NCBI GenBank assembly: GCA_030533405.1
Contig: JAUNJF010000027.1
Coordinates: 1-41,371 of the forward strand
Direction of reading: 5' to 3'
Origin: Eubacteriales bacterium
Lineage (GTDB): Bacteria; Bacillota; Clostridia; Lachnospirales; Lachnospiraceae
Length of the DNA: 41,371 nucleotides
Numbering within the stretch: the stretch's first letter is position 1; the number at the start of each line of letters is the position of its first letter. Position numbers and translations under genes: made by a program. Shown in pieces: positions 24,614 to 32,801 of this stretch. The notes below the pieces were generated by a model, which worked only from the letters and a program-made list of their open reading frames with translations, had not been told where the DNA came from and searched no databases.

Positions 24614-26929
24614 ATGGCAGAAAAGGAAAAATCTCCCGAGAAGCTTGAAAAAAAGCGTAAACGAGAAAAACGAAGAGAGAAAAGAAGAAAGAGAAGAACC
24701 GCAAGAAGAATTATCTTAGGATATTTGTTCACTATTTTTCTTCTTGTATGTGTAATTGGTGGCTATGTTGTTTACCAAAAATATGCAAAGGATTTGTTGG
24801 TTTATCGTGATCAGGCGGTTGAAATTGTTGCAAATTCATCTGCAGATGATTTTCGTCAGGATGAAACTTCTACGGTATATGATTATAAGAGAAAGAAAAT
24901 CCGTGAGTTGAAGGGTGAAAAAGAAGTTTATTACAAGACTTATGATGAGATACCTGCAACATTCGTGGAAGCGATGGTTTCAGTAGAGGACAAGAGATTT
25001 TACGAACATAATGGTGTTGATTATGAAGGTATTATGCGTGCGGCGTATGTGTTGTTCCAAAATGGTGGAGAAAAAACACAGGGTGCGAGTACTATTACCC
25101 AGCAGCTTGCGCGTGGTATGTATCTTACCAATGAAAAAAGCTATGAGCGTAAGTTAAAAGAGATTTTTATTGCGTGGGAATTAGAGAAGAAATATACAAA
25201 ACATCAGATTTTAGAGTTTTACTTGAATAATATTTTCTTTGCAAATGGTTACTATGGAATTGGTGCTGCTGCAAAAGGATATTTTAATAAATCTTTAGAT
25301 GAAGTTACTGTATCAGAGGCAGCATTTTTATGTGCGATTCCGAATAGTCCGACGTATTATGATCCAAGAGTAAATTATGACCATACAATAGAACGTCGTA
25401 ATAAGATTTTAAATCATATGCATGAGCAAGGTTGTCTTAATGATTTGGAATATGATCTTGCAATCAACGAGGAAATCGTGTTAGCAGAGCCCAAAAAGGT
25501 TACACATGATTATATTGAGACATATGTGAATTTTTGTGCAACAGAAGCTTTGATGGAGGCATCAGGTTTCAAGTTCAAATATAAATTCGATAATATTGAT
25601 GAGCAGCATGCGTATAATGCGCAGTATAGAGAAGCATATGACAATTGTTATCAGTCGTTGTATACAGGTGGATATCAGATTTATACATCGATTGATCGTT
25701 CGAAGCAGAAGATGTTACAGCAGGTTGTAAATGATACCTTGTCAGTGGATGAAGAAAAGAATCCAGAGACAGGTGTATATAACTTGCAGGGTGCTGCGAC
25801 CTGTATCGATAATTCGACAGGACGTGTTGTTGCTATTGTTGGTGGTAGAACACAACCAGAAATTCAGGGTTATAGCTTGAATCGTGCATATCAAAGTGCA
25901 CGACAGCCGGGAAGTACAATTAAGCCATTGATTGTATATACACCACAGTTGGAAAGAGGTTATACACCAACAACGGTTGTTGATGATAACAAGTTTGATC
26001 AAAAAAATATGCCTGAAAACTCAGGTCGTTCATATTCAGGTATGATTTCATTGGCACAGGCAGTTGCTGCATCGAAAAATGTAGTAGCATTCCGATTGTT
26101 TGGCGAGTTGACACCAGAAGTAGGTAGCGATTACCTGTTAAAGATGCATTTTAACTATTTGACCATTGAGGATCGTCAGAACATGGCAGCATGTTTGGGT
26201 GGTTTAACCTATGGTGCGACAACGGTGGAGATGGCATCAGGATATGCAACCATTGAAAATGATGGTGAATATCGTAAGCCAACTTGTATTGTAAGTATTA
26301 CAGATTCTCAGGGAAATGTGATTGTAGACGATAAGATTAAGACCAAAGAAGTATATGATATGAATGCATGTCGTATGATGACATCGATGTTAAGAGGTGT
26401 ATTTACTGGTGGTACAGCAAGTGGCTTGGGTCTACAGGGTATGTCATGTGCTGGTAAAACAGGAACAACAGATAACAATACAGATGGTTGGTTCTGTGCA
26501 TTTACACCATATTATACAATGAGTGTGTGGGTAGGATATGATACACCACAGTCAACAAGAGGTCTTTGGGGTTCTACTTATCCTGGTCGTATCTGGCATG
26601 ACTTTATGGCACAGATTCATGAGGGATTAACAGATATTAAGTTCCCAGATTATGAGTGGGTTCGTTCGACAAAGGATTGGAAGGATACACGATCTAGTTC
26701 TGAAACAGAGGAAAAAGAATCTGAGTCAGAAGAGGATGAAAAGGATAAAAAAGATAAGAATAAAAAGAAGACTGAAAAAACAACAAGAGAGAAGAGTGAA
26801 AAGAAGACGGAGAAGACAACAGAAACTCCAGTGACAGAGGCTCCAACAACGACAGAAGCGTCAACAACAGAGGCTCCAGTGACAGAAGCGCCTTCTACAG
26901 AGCCACCTTCAGAAGAGCCAACAGAGTAA
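24614..26929 (+). CDS. Class A penicillin-binding protein (PBP1A type)
   Basis: 771-residue bifunctional peptidoglycan synthase. A very basic cytoplasmic N-terminus (1-32, mostly K/R/E) is followed by a TM anchor (33-54). The GT51 glycosyltransferase has the catalytic E125 in V-E-D-K-R-F-Y-E-H-N-G and the G-A-S-T-I-T-Q-Q-L motif. The transpeptidase has S434-x-x-K437, S487-K-N489 and K615-T-G. The last 90 residues are low-complexity: first K/D/E-rich, then T/E/P-rich repeats such as TEAPVTEAP, probably a wall-spanning flexible tail. It starts 31 bases after the YhaN-like gene and ends at a strong terminator. No obvious functional link to the nuclease pair. Confidence 0.93.
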   Translation: MAEKEKSPEKLEKKRKREKRREKRRKRRTARRIILGYLFTIFLLVCVIGGYVVYQKYAKDLLVYRDQAVEIVANSSADDFRQDETSTVYDYKRKKIRELKGEKEVYYKTYDEIPATFVEAMVSVEDKRFYEHNGVDYEGIMRAAYVLFQNGGEKTQGASTITQQLARGMYLTNEKSYERKLKEIFIAWELEKKYTKHQILEFYLNNIFFANGYYGIGAAAKGYFNKSLDEVTVSEAAFLCAIPNSPTYYDPRVNYDHTIERRNKILNHMHEQGCLNDLEYDLAINEEIVLAEPKKVTHDYIETYVNFCATEALMEASGFKFKYKFDNIDEQHAYNAQYREAYDNCYQSLYTGGYQIYTSIDRSKQKMLQQVVNDTLSVDEEKNPETGVYNLQGAATCIDNSTGRVVAIVGGRTQPEIQGYSLNRAYQSARQPGSTIKPLIVYTPQLERGYTPTTVVDDNKFDQKNMPENSGRSYSGMISLAQAVAASKNVVAFRLFGELTPEVGSDYLLKMHFNYLTIEDRQNMAACLGGLTYGATTVEMASGYATIENDGEYRKPTCIVSITDSQGNVIVDDKIKTKEVYDMNACRMMTSMLRGVFTGGTASGLGLQGMSCAGKTGTTDNNTDGWFCAFTPYYTMSVWVGYDTPQSTRGLWGSTYPGRIWHDFMAQIHEGLTDIKFPDYEWVRSTKDWKDTRSSSETEEKESESEEDEKDKKDKNKKKTEKTTREKSEKKTEKTTETPVTEAPTTTEASTTEAPVTEAPSTEPPSEEPTE

Positions 26930-26946
26930 TAAAAAGCAAAAAAACA

Positions 26947-26976
26947 GGCGGTAGGATGAATTTCCTACCGCCTTTT
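26947..26976. terminator. Bidirectional terminator between PBP and prs
   Basis: GGCGGTAGGA (26947-26956) with TCCTACCGCC (26963-26972), 6-base loop, T4 on the + side and a long A-rich run on the left that gives T-runs on the - strand. It serves both the PBP gene and the prs operon. Confidence 0.92.
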
Positions 26977-27017
26977 CGTATAGCGATTTATCTTAGTCAC
27001 AAAACCATTATTACAGA

Positions 27018-28211
27018 TTAATAATTTTGACGAATGGTATGTTTTTCTCTGTATTCATTTACACGATCATGGATACGATCTGTAGGATCTAATATCTTAG
27101 AAATAGAAATATCATGATTCAAGTGATCAATCAAAAGAGCAATGTATTTGCTCATATCAGCATTGATATACCAGTCGCGAGAAAGTAATTCAGGTGTCTG
27201 GTATGTAAGGTTCGTTGTAATAACCTTTTCAATAATACCATCTTTGTTTGCCTGATCAAATGCATCCAATCCGTTTGTGAACAGACCGAATGTTGACATA
27301 CAGTAAACGCGTCTTGCATTACGCTTTTTGAGTTGCTGTGCAACATCAATCATACTTTCTCCTGAAGAAATCATATCATCAATAATAATAACGTCTTTGC
27401 CATCTACAGAATCACCTAAGAATTCATGTGCAACGATTGGGTTACGTCCATTTACAATGCGAGTGTAATCACGGCGTTTGTAGAACATACCAACATCTAC
27501 GCCTAAAATATTCGCAAAGTAGATGGCACGGTTCATGGCACCTTCGTCTGGACTGATTACCATTAAGTGCTCTTTATCTAATTCTAAATCATGCTCAGAT
27601 AATAATAATGCTTTTAAAAACTGATAGGTTGGTCGAATATTCTCAAATCCGTTCAATGGAATTGCATTATTTACTCTTGGATCATGTGCGTCAAAGGTAA
27701 TAATGTTGTCAACACCCCAACTTACCATTTCCTGTAATGCTAATGCACAGTCCAAAGACTCTCTTCCGTTGCGCTTATGCTGACGTCCTTCATATAAGAA
27801 AGGCATAATTACAGTAATTTTACGAGCTTTTCCAGCACATGCAGCAATAATACGTTTTACGTCTGCATAGTGGTCATCAGGAGACATTGGAGAAGGTCTA
27901 CCGCATACTTTGTATTCGATACTGTAGTTTGTTACATCTACAAGAATATAAAGGTCTTTACCACGAATAGATTCTGCAATGGAACCCTTTGCCTCTCCGG
28001 AACCGAAACGAGGACAACATGATTTTACAATGTATGAATCCTTTTCGTATCCGTTGAATGCAATGGTAGATTTTTCTACATTATTGCGGGCTGCACGCCA
28101 TTTTGAAATATAGGAGTCTACACGAGCACCTAATTCTGTACAGCTTTCCAATGCTACAATACCTAATGTTCCTACTGGAATAGTTGATAATAAATTACTA
28201 TCTTTTGGCAT
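27018..28211 (-). CDS. prs: Ribose-phosphate pyrophosphokinase (long form)
   Basis: Makes PRPP from ribose 5-phosphate and ATP for nucleotide, histidine and tryptophan synthesis. Family marks are seen: the F-x-R-R-like flexible-loop element in Y-K-R-R-D-Y-T-R-I-V-N-G-R, V-I-S-P-D-E-G-A and the PRPP loop V-I-I-I-D-D-M-I-S-S-G-E-S. That loop differs from the usual D-D-x-x-D-T-A/G-G-T. At 397 residues it is about 80 longer than the common form, the extra length mostly in a longer N-terminal half and an extended C-terminus. I use ATG 28211, 7 bases after GGAGG; the longer ORF start at 28244 overlaps the upstream gene. It is the last gene of the dnaD-dnaI operon, 13 bases on. Confidence 0.85.
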   Translation of the reverse strand: MPKDSNLLSTIPVGTLGIVALESCTELGARVDSYISKWRAARNNVEKSTIAFNGYEKDSYIVKSCCPRFGSGEAKGSIAESIRGKDLYILVDVTNYSIEYKVCGRPSPMSPDDHYADVKRIIAACAGKARKITVIMPFLYEGRQHKRNGRESLDCALALQEMVSWGVDNIITFDAHDPRVNNAIPLNGFENIRPTYQFLKALLLSEHDLELDKEHLMVISPDEGAMNRAIYFANILGVDVGMFYKRRDYTRIVNGRNPIVAHEFLGDSVDGKDVIIIDDMISSGESMIDVAQQLKKRNARRVYCMSTFGLFTNGLDAFDQANKDGIIEKVITTNLTYQTPELLSRDWYINADMSKYIALLIDHLNHDISISKILDPTDRIHDRVNEYREKHTIRQNY

Positions 28212-28224
28212 GATTTTTCCTCCG

Positions 28225-29238
28225 TTAAATGATTGACTTTTCATTATTTATTGATTGTCTTCTTTTGGCTAGTCGTATATTACTGCCATAGAAGTTGAAA
28301 ACTTTGTATTCGGCGAAAATGCGAGTGGTAATTCGATCGGAATATCTGTCTGTCAATTCCTGAAGATTTAGGTTCGTGGAAATGATTGTAGACTTTCCAG
28401 ACCGCATTCGCGTATTCAGTATATCATAAAGTTCTGAGGAAACAAAGGAATTTGTGAATTCTGTTCCCAAATCATCGATAATTAATAGCTCACAATCGTA
28501 TAAATAGCGATATGTTTGCTGACTTTTTGCTAATTGAGATTTTTTCATAATAACGTCTGCACAGACATCTTCAAACAGGTGAATCGATGATTGATACAGT
28601 ACGGTATGATGTTCATCAAGCAATGCTTTCGCAATACAATGTGACAAAAATGTCTTACCAAGACCGGTTTCGCCATAGAATAAAAAGTTACCACCATTTA
28701 CTTTAAAGTCTTGGATAAATTGTTTACATTTATTCATAATGTTACACATATTATCATAAGGTGTATATGGATGTGTACCATCTGACTCCTTTGCATAATA
28801 TTGTAAATCAAAATGTTCAAAATTTTCTGTTTGTAAAATATGATCCAATTCTGATTGTTTATATAGAAGAGAAATGGTAGCCTGTTTGAAACAACTACAA
28901 TAACCATTTCCTGTTTTGCCTGTGTCTTTGCAGATTGGACAAGTATATATTGGCTGCAAGTAATCAACAGGATAGCCGTGTTGTTCTAACAATGTATTTT
29001 TTTCGGCCAATAACGATTTGTTCTGGGCTTTCACTGCGTCTACCTGATCAACTTGTGTCTTTAACTTGGCACGAACTGCATCAATAGAAGAAAGGGCAAT
29101 TTCTTTGTCGATTTCTTCAATACGTGGAATGGCAGAATAAATCTCCTGCTTGCGCTGATTGGCAATAGCCTGATTATTTAATTGGTTTTCGTAGTATGTA
29201 CGCATTAACTCGTCATACTGAGAATCACTAAATGCCAT
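28225..29238 (-). CDS. DnaI/DnaC-like helicase loader ATPase
   Basis: 337-residue AAA+ protein expected to load replicative helicase with the DnaD-like partner upstream. An N-terminal helical region (1-100) is followed by a zinc-type cluster C-P-I-C-K-D-T-G ... Y-C-S-C-F (about 109-127), then Walker A G-E-T-G-L-G-K-T-F-L-S near residue 190 and Walker B L-L-I-I-D-D-L-G-T-E. Sensor/arginine-finger elements lie in the I-S-T-N-L-N and S-D-R-I-T-T-R-I segments. This layout is the clostridial DnaC/DnaI family. It begins 2 bases after the DnaD-like stop; AGGAG is 14 bases upstream, a rather long spacing. Symbol left open since DnaI and DnaC names both apply. Confidence 0.88.
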   Translation of the reverse strand: MAFSDSQYDELMRTYYENQLNNQAIANQRKQEIYSAIPRIEEIDKEIALSSIDAVRAKLKTQVDQVDAVKAQNKSLLAEKNTLLEQHGYPVDYLQPIYTCPICKDTGKTGNGYCSCFKQATISLLYKQSELDHILQTENFEHFDLQYYAKESDGTHPYTPYDNMCNIMNKCKQFIQDFKVNGGNFLFYGETGLGKTFLSHCIAKALLDEHHTVLYQSSIHLFEDVCADVIMKKSQLAKSQQTYRYLYDCELLIIDDLGTEFTNSFVSSELYDILNTRMRSGKSTIISTNLNLQELTDRYSDRITTRIFAEYKVFNFYGSNIRLAKRRQSINNEKSII

Positions 29239-29240
29239 AT

Positions 29241-30389
29241 CTATTGGTTTGTCTCCTGTAAAAATAAATTTTCAAATTCACTGACAACGGTTTCATTCGT
29301 AGAGCTTTGATATTGGTTAAATTGATTGTTCATACCATTTCTACCAGAAACCTGTTTTTTCTTTTTCTCAGCCGCCCATTTACGGTCTAATTCTTCAATG
29401 TCAGAAAGCTTATGTACATTTTGTTTGTGCCAGCTCTCTAAAATGCCATTCACATAATTAAAGTTCGCTGCATGTGGATTGGCTGTGACAGCTCGTTTGC
29501 AAGCTTCTATAATAATGTTCTTATTGAATGAATATGTATTGTACCATGTATCAATAAATGAAGTTTCCGTTGGTGTTGGAACTCTTCTTGGAATACCAAG
29601 TTGCTTTAAAACGGTAACATAAATGGAGTTATAGTTTTTAGAGGCAACCTTTGCGTCTTCCGCAGTTGTGATACCAGCTTTGTACCAGTCAATGGCAACT
29701 GCTTCGATATATCGGCAGCTCTTTTTGCCAATGGAAACACAATATTCTACCAGATATTCTAATAAATCAGGTGAAAAACATAACTCACTATATATATATA
29801 GAAGAGAATTGATATCACTTTGTGTTAATGGCTTGCCAAAATAAATCTCAGTCTGGTATAAAAGATTTCCAAAATCCTCATCCTGCTGCTTGTCCTCGAT
29901 AAAAGAAGCCTTGTATGTCTTTTTCTTTGGAACGGTAATTGCTTTTTTGATTTCTTCTATTTCCTCATCTGTAGATGCATCAGAAGTCTCGGAAACTGGT
30001 AAAGTTGCAGGTGTAACATCAGCCTTTGGCGCTGTTTCGTCGAATACTCCAAGCATAGATAATAGTGTCTGATCTTCTGCGGATGCGTTTTTTGCAGACA
30101 AAGGCAATAATGTAATGCCAGTTAAGACTTTGTTCTCTGTGTATTCTAATCGCAACACACCTTGCTTAATCCAGTAGCGAATCGCACGACAGATGTCTTT
30201 TTCTGTTAAGTTAAAGTGATCCGCAATCTGCGCAACGGTAACCTGGCGATTGCTATTTAATAAACGAACTAAATATAGATAAACCTTAACAAATTCCCCG
30301 TTTGCTTCGGTCATATAATAATCGATAAAGAAGTTAGAAATTGCAGAATAGGTTTCACGATTTTCAGTTGAAATGGTAATGGTTCCCAT
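29241..30389 (-). CDS. DnaD domain-containing replication protein
   Basis: 382-residue replication initiation protein of the DnaD/DnaB(Bs) type. The N-terminal half carries a winged-helix region with V-T-V-A-Q-I-A-D-H-F-N-L-T-E-K-D-I. Two DnaB_2-type helical units follow, each with the YxxxI..W signature: one ending in C-R-Y-I-E-A-V-A-I-D-W-Y, the other in F-N-Y-V-N-G-I-L-E-S-W. Between the halves lies a variable acidic linker (150-180). ATG 30389 has GAGGGG 9 bases upstream. Another start, ATG 30434, also has GAGGG at 8 bases, so a 15-residue longer form is possible. It heads the operon DnaD-like, DnaI-like, Prs, and lies just downstream of a DnaA-box cluster. Confidence 0.85.
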   Translation of the reverse strand: MGTITISTENRETYSAISNFFIDYYMTEANGEFVKVYLYLVRLLNSNRQVTVAQIADHFNLTEKDICRAIRYWIKQGVLRLEYTENKVLTGITLLPLSAKNASAEDQTLLSMLGVFDETAPKADVTPATLPVSETSDASTDEEIEEIKKAITVPKKKTYKASFIEDKQQDEDFGNLLYQTEIYFGKPLTQSDINSLLYIYSELCFSPDLLEYLVEYCVSIGKKSCRYIEAVAIDWYKAGITTAEDAKVASKNYNSIYVTVLKQLGIPRRVPTPTETSFIDTWYNTYSFNKNIIIEACKRAVTANPHAANFNYVNGILESWHKQNVHKLSDIEELDRKWAAEKKKKQVSGRNGMNNQFNQYQSSTNETVVSEFENLFLQETNQ

Positions 30390-30522
30390 GTGTAATTTCC
30401 CCTCTCTGTAACATTTTTTTGAGGCATTTTTCATCTCAAAATCCCTCAAGCAAATGGATTATAGCACAGTGTTTTTGAAAAGAAAATAGAACGTCTGTTT
30501 TGGAGAGGCGCTGGCAAAAAAA

Positions 30523-30549
30523 TGTGGATAATGTGGATAAAGTGGATAA
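30523..30549 (-). promoter_or_regulatory. Three tandem DnaA boxes, period 9 bp
   Basis: TGTGGATAA at 30523-30531 and 30532-30540 and AGTGGATAA at 30541-30549, back to back with no spacer. The first two are perfect on the reverse-strand consensus TTATNCACA. They fall between the likely dnaD promoter and its start codon, so DnaA binding would be expected to repress this operon. Confidence 0.8.
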
Positions 30550-30565
30550 CATGTTGACATAAAAA

Positions 30566-30596
30566 AATATAATTTTTATTCTTTCTTGGATGACAA
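30566..30596 (-). promoter_or_regulatory. Candidate promoter of the dnaD-dnaI-prs operon
   Basis: On the - strand TTGTCA (30596-30591) and TATATT (30571-30566) are 19 bases apart, or 18 for TTATAT. Spacing is longer than ideal. Transcription would start near 30560 and run straight into the three DnaA boxes. Of the 348 bases between the two genes (30390-30737), the rest is AT-rich with no coding signal. Confidence 0.45.
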
Positions 30597-30679
30597 TGTA
30601 GAAACATATGAAAGACTATGCTTTTTTTAATTTCTTGTCAGGGAAAATTATAGAAAGAACAATTATTATGTAAATAAAA

Positions 30680-30737
30680 ATATCCACAATCTATCCCTGT
30701 CAAGTAGGAAAAAATAGATTGTGGATAATGTGTATAA
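30680..30737 (-). terminator. murC terminator built from DnaA boxes
   Basis: Perfect 14-bp inverted repeat: TATCCACAATCTAT (30681-30694) and ATAGATTGTGGATA (30714-30727), 19-base loop. Read on the - strand it is followed by TTTTTATTT, so it can end the murC transcript. The arms contain DnaA boxes: ATATCCACA (30680-30688) and TGTGGATAA (30720-30728), with another, TGTGTATAA, directly adjacent (30729-30737). Confidence 0.75.
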
Positions 30738-32117
30738 CTATAATCCTAAGAGTGATTCGCCTATTAAATACACGTCTCCAGCACCCATAGTTATCAACAA
30801 ATCATTTTTTTTGCAATTTTTTAATAAATAATTTTCAACTGCATCGAAGCTGCTGAAATATCTTGCATCTGTACCAGACTCTTTGATGAGTTCGGTTAAG
30901 TCTTTTGCATGAACCAATCCAGTATCTGCTTCTCTGGCAGCATAAATATCAACTAATATTACGTGATCAAATCCTTTTAATGCATCTGCAAATTCATGAA
31001 GCAATGCATGTGTTCTTGTGTAGGTATGTGGTTGGAATACCACCCATAATTCATTGTGGGGTGTGTCAGTAGCAGTTTTTAATGTAGCTTTAATTTCGGT
31101 TGGGTGATGTGCGTAATCATCGATGACAGTTACATTTCCCAAAGTACCTTTGTGTTCGAAACGACGATGTGCGCCACCGAAGCTTGCAAGTCCGAGTAAT
31201 GCATATTGACGTTCGATTCCAAGTAAATCTGCTACGGCAATTGCAGCTAAGGAATTACATACGTTGTGTGTACCACCGATGTTTAGGTGAACCTGTTCTG
31301 CCTCTGTTCCATCTATAACAAGTGTGTAGTTCATGTGTCCCATTTCATCTGCTTCAATGTTGGTTGCAGTATAGCGGTTGTTTGCCTGAAGACCAAATGT
31401 GAGAATGTTACATGAAAGGTTTGATGTAACGCGGTCGAGACAATCCATATCTCCATTTACAACTAAAGTTCCCTGATCTGGAAGATTGGTTGCAAATGTG
31501 TGGAAGCTGTCGATAATTTCATCAATGCCGCTGAAGAAATCTAAGTGATCAGCATCTACATTTAATATGATACTAATATAAGGATAGAACGCGTGAAAAC
31601 TGTTTGTGTATTCACAGGCCTCTGTTACAAAGTAATCTGATTTGCCGACACGAATATTACCACCGATGGAATCTAAAATACCGCCTACAGAAATGGTTGG
31701 GTCAACATCTGCCTCGATGAATATCTGACTTAACATAGAAGTGGTGGTTGTTTTGCCGTGTGTACCAGATACGGCAACAGAGTATTTGTAGTTATTCATA
31801 ATCTGACCAAGCAACTGTGCTCTGGTAAGCATTGGCAAATTGCGTTTGATACATTCTGCAAACTCAGGATTATCTTCGTGAATGGCAGCTGTGTACACTA
31901 CCAAGTCAATATCGTCTGTGATATTGTCTGCTACCTGACCAATATTTACGATGGCTCCCATAGAAATTAAATTGTCTATAATATCAGAACTTTTTGCATC
32001 GGAACCACTGATTCGAAAATTCTCTTTTAATAGAATTTCTGCAAGTCCACTCATGCTGATGCCACCGATTCCGATAAAATGAACGTGAATCGGTTTGGAA
32101 AAATCGATTTGATACAT
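30738..32117 (-). CDS. murC: UDP-N-acetylmuramate--L-alanine ligase
   Basis: 459-residue cytoplasmic Mur ligase that adds L-alanine to UDP-MurNAc with ATP. The N-terminal UDP-binding domain has H-F-I-G-I-G-G-I-S-M-S-G-L-A; the ATP loop is G-T-H-G-K-T-T-T-T; later H-N-V-C-N-S-L-A-A and D-D-Y-A-H-H-P-T-E-I are typical MurC marks. Length is normal. AAGAAGG precedes the ATG. It is transcribed alone, divergent from the rpmG-secE operon, from a TTGTAA/TATAAT promoter. Confidence 0.95.
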   Translation of the reverse strand: MYQIDFSKPIHVHFIGIGGISMSGLAEILLKENFRISGSDAKSSDIIDNLISMGAIVNIGQVADNITDDIDLVVYTAAIHEDNPEFAECIKRNLPMLTRAQLLGQIMNNYKYSVAVSGTHGKTTTTSMLSQIFIEADVDPTISVGGILDSIGGNIRVGKSDYFVTEACEYTNSFHAFYPYISIILNVDADHLDFFSGIDEIIDSFHTFATNLPDQGTLVVNGDMDCLDRVTSNLSCNILTFGLQANNRYTATNIEADEMGHMNYTLVIDGTEAEQVHLNIGGTHNVCNSLAAIAVADLLGIERQYALLGLASFGGAHRRFEHKGTLGNVTVIDDYAHHPTEIKATLKTATDTPHNELWVVFQPHTYTRTHALLHEFADALKGFDHVILVDIYAAREADTGLVHAKDLTELIKESGTDARYFSSFDAVENYLLKNCKKNDLLITMGAGDVYLIGESLLGL

Positions 32118-32168
32118 AATAAAATATCCTTCTTTCTGTTGTTTTTAAGAAATTTTACAATACCTTAA

Positions 32169-32197
32169 ATTATATATTATAAGGAAAGGATTTACAA
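32169..32197 (-). promoter_or_regulatory. Promoter of murC
   Basis: On the - strand TTGTAA (32197-32192), 17-base spacer, TATAAT (32174-32169). A second TATAAT overlaps the spacer end. The murC ATG is about 52 bases downstream. Confidence 0.75.
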
Positions 32198-32222
32198 GAG
32201 CGATAAAATCCTATTTTTTTAC

Positions 32223-32251
32223 TTGACTTTTCGAGGCGATTTTGGTATCGT
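32223..32251 (+). promoter_or_regulatory. Candidate promoter of rpmG-secE-nusG operon
   Basis: TTGACT (32223-32228), 17-base spacer, TATCGT (32246-32251), with TGG just before the -10 box as an extended element. A weaker alternative is TTTACA (32154-32159) with TATAAG (32178-32183). Confidence 0.55.
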
Positions 32252-32255
32252 ATGG

Positions 32256-32285
32256 GTTGCGACAGCTTTGTCGTGGCTTTTTTTT
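32256..32285 (+). terminator. Terminator-like hairpin in the rpmG leader
   Basis: GCGACA-type stem (32256-32264 with 32269-32277, three G-U pairs), GCTT loop, then T8 (32278-32285). There is no + strand gene upstream for it to end, so an attenuator of the rpmG operon is possible. A downstream TGCAAA/TTTGCA pair (32289-32294, 32314-32319) follows. Confidence 0.5.
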
Positions 32286-32380
32286 GTGTGCAAATTTTCG
32301 ATTAACGCTTGAGTTTGCAAAACAAAAAAGGAAAATCGACTATTTACAGTCGAATAAAAATGAATATGGAGGTGGAAGTT

Positions 32381-32530
32381 GTGCGAGTAAAAATTACATT
32401 GGCATGTACAGAGTGTAAACAGCGTAATTACAATCTGACTAAGGACAAGAGAGTTCATACAGAGCGTATGGAAACAAAGAAATATTGTCCATTCTGTAGA
32501 ACACACACATTACACAAGGAGACCAAATAA
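32381..32530 (+). CDS. rpmG: 50S ribosomal protein L33
   Basis: 49-residue large-subunit protein. The start is GTG 32381, 8 bases after GGAGG; upstream in-frame codons in the longer ORF (from 32309) do not match L33. The protein begins [12 protein letters not shown] and has C-P-F-C near the end, so it is the zinc-binding (four-cysteine) form. L33 in front of secE-nusG is the usual order in Bacillota. Confidence 0.93.
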   Translation: MRVKITLACTECKQRNYNLTKDKRVHTERMETKKYCPFCRTHTLHKETK

Positions 32531-32584
32531 TCAAATATGGTTGAGTAGGTAGCCGATAGGTTATGGAATGCGGAGGTAAATAAG

Positions 32585-32788
32585 ATGGGAAATGAGAATG
32601 AATCAACATCTTTTAAAAGAAGCTTTTTTACCGGTTTAAAAGGTGAATTCCGTAAGATTGTTTGGCCTGATAAGAAGCTCCTCGGTAAGCAGTCTGTTGC
32701 AGTTATCGTTGCTGCAGTCGTGATCGGATGTTTGATCGCAGCAATTGATTGGGCAATGCAGATTGGTCTTTCATTTATTGTTGGATAG
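32585..32788 (+). CDS. secE: Preprotein translocase subunit SecE
   Basis: 67-residue small subunit of the SecYEG channel. It has a short amphipathic helix with F-F-T-G-L-K-G-E-F-R-K-I-V-W-P (the conserved K-x-V-x-W-P motif) and one TM segment (about 40-62). GCGGAGG lies upstream. It sits between rpmG and nusG in the standard order. Confidence 0.95.
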   Translation: MGNENESTSFKRSFFTGLKGEFRKIVWPDKKLLGKQSVAVIVAAVVIGCLIAAIDWAMQIGLSFIVG

Positions 32789-32801
32789 GGTTGGTGATTA
32801 T

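Noticed and set aside
26700-26929. Separate gene or tandem repeat array at the end of the PBP gene
   Set aside because: It is the in-frame low-complexity tail of the PBP, K/E-rich then T/E/P-rich.
30554-30573. TTGACA and TATAAT on the + strand near the DnaA boxes
   Set aside because: They are only 8 bases apart, which is too close for a promoter, and no + strand gene follows.
32118-32380. tRNA gene next to secE
   Set aside because: tRNA genes are often near secE, but no cloverleaf or T-arm GTTCRA motif is visible here.
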